From contig JAJFHI010000280.1 of NCBI GenBank assembly GCA_021775715.1, positions 1-9,644 on the forward strand: DNA of 9,644 bases, read 5' to 3'. The notes beneath the pieces were generated by a model, which had not been told where the DNA came from, did no database searches, and worked only from the letters and a program-made list of their open reading frames with translations. The stretch is from Hyphomicrobiaceae bacterium (GTDB lineage Bacteria; Pseudomonadota; Alphaproteobacteria; Rhizobiales; Hyphomicrobiaceae). Positions 6,863 through 9,644 of the stretch are shown one piece after another; the stretch's first letter is position 1; every line of letters starts with the position of its first letter. The translations under genes and the position numbers were made by a program.

Positions 6863-7933
6863 TTAATTCCGCAATAAGATTTCAATTCGACGATTCTCTG
6901 CAGCCGTCGGGTGTGTCTTGATACGAAGCGAACGAGAGCCGTAACCTTCAATGCGGGCGATGCGTTTTTCTTCCAATCCTCCCCGCAAAAGCATATACCT
7001 GGCCATCTGCGCGCGAGCGGTTGAAAGGCGCCAATTGTCATAGTGTTTGGTGGCATAGGGAGTCGCGTCAGTGTGCCCACGGATCACGACGTCACCTGGA
7101 GTATCTTTCAGAGATTCTGCGATCGCTTCAATCGCTTTGATAAGCTGCGCTCGTGGCTTAGCCGAACCAATTCGAAACATTGAAAAATCAAACTGGTCGG
7201 TGAGTGTAATCAACACGCCCTCTTCAACCTTTTTGAATTGCAGGAGCGGCTTCTCTCTTGGAGAGAGTGTCGCAAGCGCCTTGCGGACTTTCTCCTCCAG
7301 CTTCGCTTTGAGATCTTCTAACTTCCCGCTCTTCTTCTCGACTTTAGCGTCAGCGGTATCCTCAACCTGGTCAGCGCTCACCACAATGGGGTCTTCGAGC
7401 ACCTTTTTTACGTCGAGTTCTTTGGGCTTTTCCGAAGTTTTTGATCTATCGGACGCATCATCACCATTGCGTTCTTGCGGTGTTGGCGGAACAGCTGGGT
7501 CTTCCAATAATGCTATCTTATTCAACGCTTGGAACGGGTCTGCGAACATCTCTTGCTCAGAGGCGGCCAGTTGCTGGTCGTGACGTTCCTTGCCCATGCC
7601 GGTCTTTGCAGATGAAGCCTTCGAAAGTTGAACTTCGACTTCTTCCTCTGGTGTCTTTATCCCTTTTGCAGTTGCTGCCTCTTCGATTCCCTTGCTGCTA
7701 GGATTTTTCGAGCTTAACTTGATGGGATTGAAGTAGGCAGCGACCTGCGTCACTGTTTGCTTATCTGATGAGTTGATGAGCCACATCACAAGAAAGAACG
7801 CCATCATCGCAGTAACAAAATCAGCATACGCGATCTTCCACGCACTACCGTGATGGCCTTCATCCTCTCCACCCGCTCTTCTGCGAACAATGACGATTTC
7901 GGGTGGTGCTACGGCTTCTTCTTGGGAATTCAT
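6863..7933 (-). CDS. motB: Flagellar motor stator protein MotB
   Basis: A 356-residue stator subunit that pairs with MotA to form the proton channel and anchors it to peptidoglycan. After a basic cytoplasmic N-terminus (RRR at 17-19) comes one membrane segment, about 34-52, AYADFVTAMMAFFLVMWL, with D38 as the essential proton-carrying Asp. A long charged, Glu/Lys-rich linker follows, then the OmpA-like peptidoglycan-binding domain at about 240-356 with GHTDATPYA and the NWRLSTARAQM helix. The length and long linker match rhizobial MotB, which is longer than enterobacterial MotB. The ATG at 7933 overlaps the fliH stop as ATGA and has GGAGGG 9 nt upstream. A TTG at 7963 is less likely. MotA is not in the window. 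Confidence 0.96.
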   Translation of the reverse strand: MNSQEEAVAPPEIVIVRRRAGGEDEGHHGSAWKIAYADFVTAMMAFFLVMWLINSSDKQTVTQVAAYFNPIKLSSKNPSSKGIEEAATAKGIKTPEEEVEVQLSKASSAKTGMGKERHDQQLAASEQEMFADPFQALNKIALLEDPAVPPTPQERNGDDASDRSKTSEKPKELDVKKVLEDPIVVSADQVEDTADAKVEKKSGKLEDLKAKLEEKVRKALATLSPREKPLLQFKKVEEGVLITLTDQFDFSMFRIGSAKPRAQLIKAIEAIAESLKDTPGDVVIRGHTDATPYATKHYDNWRLSTARAQMARYMLLRGGLEEKRIARIEGYGSRSLRIKTHPTAAENRRIEILLRN

Positions 7934-8577
7934 TTTAGCAATCCCTCCATCGCCTGCTTCCAATCTGAAAGGCGTGTCCGAATGACGGAGGAGTCAATTT
8001 GGACTTGGACTTGGACTTCAAAATTGGAGTCGCGTTCAACATCCGCGACAATTACATCAACATCAAAGTCATGCGTCGTGAGTTGTTCAGCGAGTTCGGA
8101 TACGATGTTCTCAGGACCACGCAATTGAATTCGAGCGTTGGTTTTTCCATCCAACTCTCTTTCAACAAGTCCTTCAATTTGTGCCATCGCAGCTGATAGC
8201 GCTCCTTTTTCAATCAACGATCTCAAAACTTCCGAAACCATTGATTGAACCGCCGAGGCCTTCTCTTTCTGTTGCTCAGCAAGTTTCTTTAGTAGGCCCT
8301 CAATGCCATCTTGCATCAGCCTCAGCCGGGCCGTTGTCTCTTGACTTTCTCTTTCAAGCTGCTGGCTTGCGAGCACTTCGTCCAATTCCTCTTTCGCCTT
8401 GGCAATTCCGTCGGCAAAGCCTTTCTCATAGCCCTCCTCCACTTCGCGATCGGGCCCGGAGGCAGCTAATCCGTCTTTTCTGAAACCCAGATAGCCCTCG
8501 CTCGGATGAACAAGAGGGACTTCCCCAGTTGAAGGCAGAAGTTCAGACAGAAAGTTTGCTGCAGGTGTCACCGACAC
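7930..8577 (-). CDS. fliH: Flagellar export-apparatus protein FliH
   Basis: A 215-residue protein of the FliH/YscL type. FliH dimers bind and restrain the export ATPase FliI and link it to the C-ring. The sequence shows the expected order: a variable N-terminus, the characteristic GYEKGFADGIAKAKEEL stretch at 49-65, a long charged, probably coiled-coil helix to about residue 120, then an alpha/beta C-terminal domain that binds FliI in known homologues. The C-domain contains an alternating VQVQVQ strand encoded by a hexanucleotide repeat. The GTG start overlaps the fliF stop as TAGTG and has AAGGAG 8 nt upstream, a strong site. FliI is not in the window. FliH proteins diverge greatly, so the name rests on the central motif and the position beside fliF. 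Confidence 0.84.
   Translation of the reverse strand: MSVTPAANFLSELLPSTGEVPLVHPSEGYLGFRKDGLAASGPDREVEEGYEKGFADGIAKAKEELDEVLASQQLERESQETTARLRLMQDGIEGLLKKLAEQQKEKASAVQSMVSEVLRSLIEKGALSAAMAQIEGLVERELDGKTNARIQLRGPENIVSELAEQLTTHDFDVDVIVADVERDSNFEVQVQVQIDSSVIRTRLSDWKQAMEGLLK
7999..8018 (-). repeat. Short hexanucleotide repeat (TTGGAC, about 3.3 copies) in fliH
   Basis: Three perfect TTGGAC units plus a partial one on the plus strand encode alternating Val-Gln in the C-terminal domain of FliH. The period is a multiple of three, so slippage would add or remove Val-Gln pairs. Confidence 0.8.
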
Positions 8578-9644
8578 TACGTTTGCTCCTTAGTCATCCA
8601 CTGCTTAAGCACGTCGGCAGCGCGCTGTTGATCGACTGCAACGATCTTTGCAAGCCGGTTGGCGGGTTCATGCTTGAAACCGTCTGCAAGCTCTGAAACA
8701 AACCCGTCAAATGGATCTGCTTGACCTTCATTTGGTGCTGTCAACAATCTCGATTGATCCGATCCCGACGATTGTTCACCACCTCGCGCGAGAGTTGCTT
8801 GCGAATTTTGATGAGACTGTTCGTCCAACGTTCCGTCGGACAATGCCGTCTGTGTATTTCCCGCCAGTTCCGCATTGCTAGCTTGCTGCGCGCGCAATTG
8901 TGCGACTGGAATTTCTGCTAGGCTTTTTGAAATTGGCCTTAGGCCAAACCACACAACAACGAAAGCCAACAAAACCAGGGCGAGGCTTTTCAAGGCCCCA
9001 CTGGTGTGCTGCATCGCTTGTTCCGTTAGGCTCGGTCCAGAGACCGCACCGGTGCTAAGGTCTTCGGCTAGAAAATTGATTGCATTGACCGTTAGGGTAT
9101 CGCCGCGATTTTCGACCACACCAGAAGCTGCGTGAACAATTTTCGTCAACTCCGCGATGCGGCTATCAATTTCTTCGTCGGATGGTTTTGGGCCCAACGT
9201 CTTTGTCAGCTGCATTCTGTTTACTACAACTGCAACGGATAGACGATCAACACGGTACCCCTTTCTAGAAATAGACACGACCTTCGAATTGACTTCGAAA
9301 TTGCGCACCTCTTCTTTTCGAACGTTGTTTTTCTTCGAGACGCTTTCACTTGAAGTTTCTTCATCTTCTTGCGGAATATTGTTTTCAACCCCAACGCCTG
9401 TCTTGCTTCCAACGTCTTGCGATGAACCGGTATCCTTGATTGTGCGGACTGAGCGTTCGACCTTGATTTCGGGGTCAAACTTGGTCTCTTTACTCTGATG
9501 CTCATCCATATTTAGGCGTGCGAGAACGCTAATTCTGAAATTTCCAAATCCCACGTAAGGTACCAATGTCTGTTGGATCTTATCTCGCAGCTGATTGGCA
9601 AATTTCTTTTCCATGTCAATCTGCTTGCCGGTCACCATGCTATC
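8577..9644 (-). CDS. fliF: Flagellar MS-ring protein FliF, C-terminal two-thirds
   Basis: The frame runs open through the right edge, so this is a 355-residue C-terminal part of a protein usually about 550 residues long; an in-frame ATG at 9638 is internal, since upstream codons remain open. FliF builds the MS ring in the cytoplasmic membrane and anchors the C-ring and export gate. Visible features are the conserved periplasmic segment VGFGNFRISVLARLNMDE followed by ETKFDPEIKVERSVR, a low-complexity acidic insert at about residues 70-110, the second membrane segment near 215-234 (SLALVLLAFVVVWFGL), and a Ser/Gln-rich cytoplasmic tail ending in AADVLKQWM, which matches the FliG-binding helix. 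It is followed by fliH with a one-base overlap (TAGTG). Confidence 0.93.
   Translation of the reverse strand, partial: DSMVTGKQIDMEKKFANQLRDKIQQTLVPYVGFGNFRISVLARLNMDEHQSKETKFDPEIKVERSVRTIKDTGSSQDVGSKTGVGVENNIPQEDEETSSESVSKKNNVRKEEVRNFEVNSKVVSISRKGYRVDRLSVAVVVNRMQLTKTLGPKPSDEEIDSRIAELTKIVHAASGVVENRGDTLTVNAINFLAEDLSTGAVSGPSLTEQAMQHTSGALKSLALVLLAFVVVWFGLRPISKSLAEIPVAQLRAQQASNAELAGNTQTALSDGTLDEQSHQNSQATLARGGEQSSGSDQSRLLTAPNEGQADPFDGFVSELADGFKHEPANRLAKIVAVDQQRAADVLKQWMTKEQT

Noticed and set aside
7071..7583. Long plus-strand open frame (170 codons) inside motB
   Set aside because: Antisense shadow of a confidently identified gene; Ser-rich translation with no domain.

Overview
The window reads as chromosomal DNA of an alphaproteobacterium of the order Rhizobiales/Hyphomicrobiales. 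Three things point there. MotC, a periplasmic motor protein known mainly from rhizobia, sits beside MotB and a FliK/MotD-type hook-length protein. The sigma factor is EcfG-like, from the alphaproteobacterial general stress family. The left edge carries the acidic tail of a TIGR02300 (FYDLN_acid)-like protein followed by tRNA-Ala(GGC). Base composition is close to balanced. No genus is claimed.

Layout, left to right. 1-126 (+) is the C-terminal end of the TIGR02300-like protein, and 307-382 (+) is tRNA-Ala(GGC). 488-1021 (-) is an EcfG-like sigma factor. A 438-base stretch without a confident gene follows, then a PilZ-domain protein (1460-1819, +) and a 72-residue uncharacterised protein (2029-2247, +). 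2275-3012 (-) is a GH24 muramidase with a long low-complexity tail. It diverges from a J-domain-like protein (3140-3610, +), and the gap between them holds three short palindromes. 3662-4051 (-) is a GIY-YIG-fold protein with a small Cys pair.

The right-hand half, 4077-9644, is one minus-strand flagellar operon in transcription order fliF (cut by the window edge), fliH, motB, motC, fliK, possibly continuing into the GIY-YIG gene 25 bp later. Junctions are tight: TAGTG between fliF and fliH, ATGA between fliH and motB, a 6-bp gap between motB and motC, and ATGA between motC and fliK. The products cover the MS ring (FliF), export-ATPase regulator (FliH), stator (MotB), periplasmic stator partner (MotC) and hook-length control (FliK). 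MotA, FliI and FliG are not in the window.

The most interesting part is 2275-4051. A muramidase without a Sec signal, a degenerate J-domain protein and a GIY-YIG protein sit against the flagellar operon, and paired TTCNGAA dyads lie between the two divergent genes. Flagellar rod assembly needs a peptidoglycan hydrolase, so the muramidase is a plausible but untested candidate for that role. Smaller curiosities are two in-frame hexanucleotide repeats (motC signal peptide, fliH) and a 39-bp duplication in fliK.
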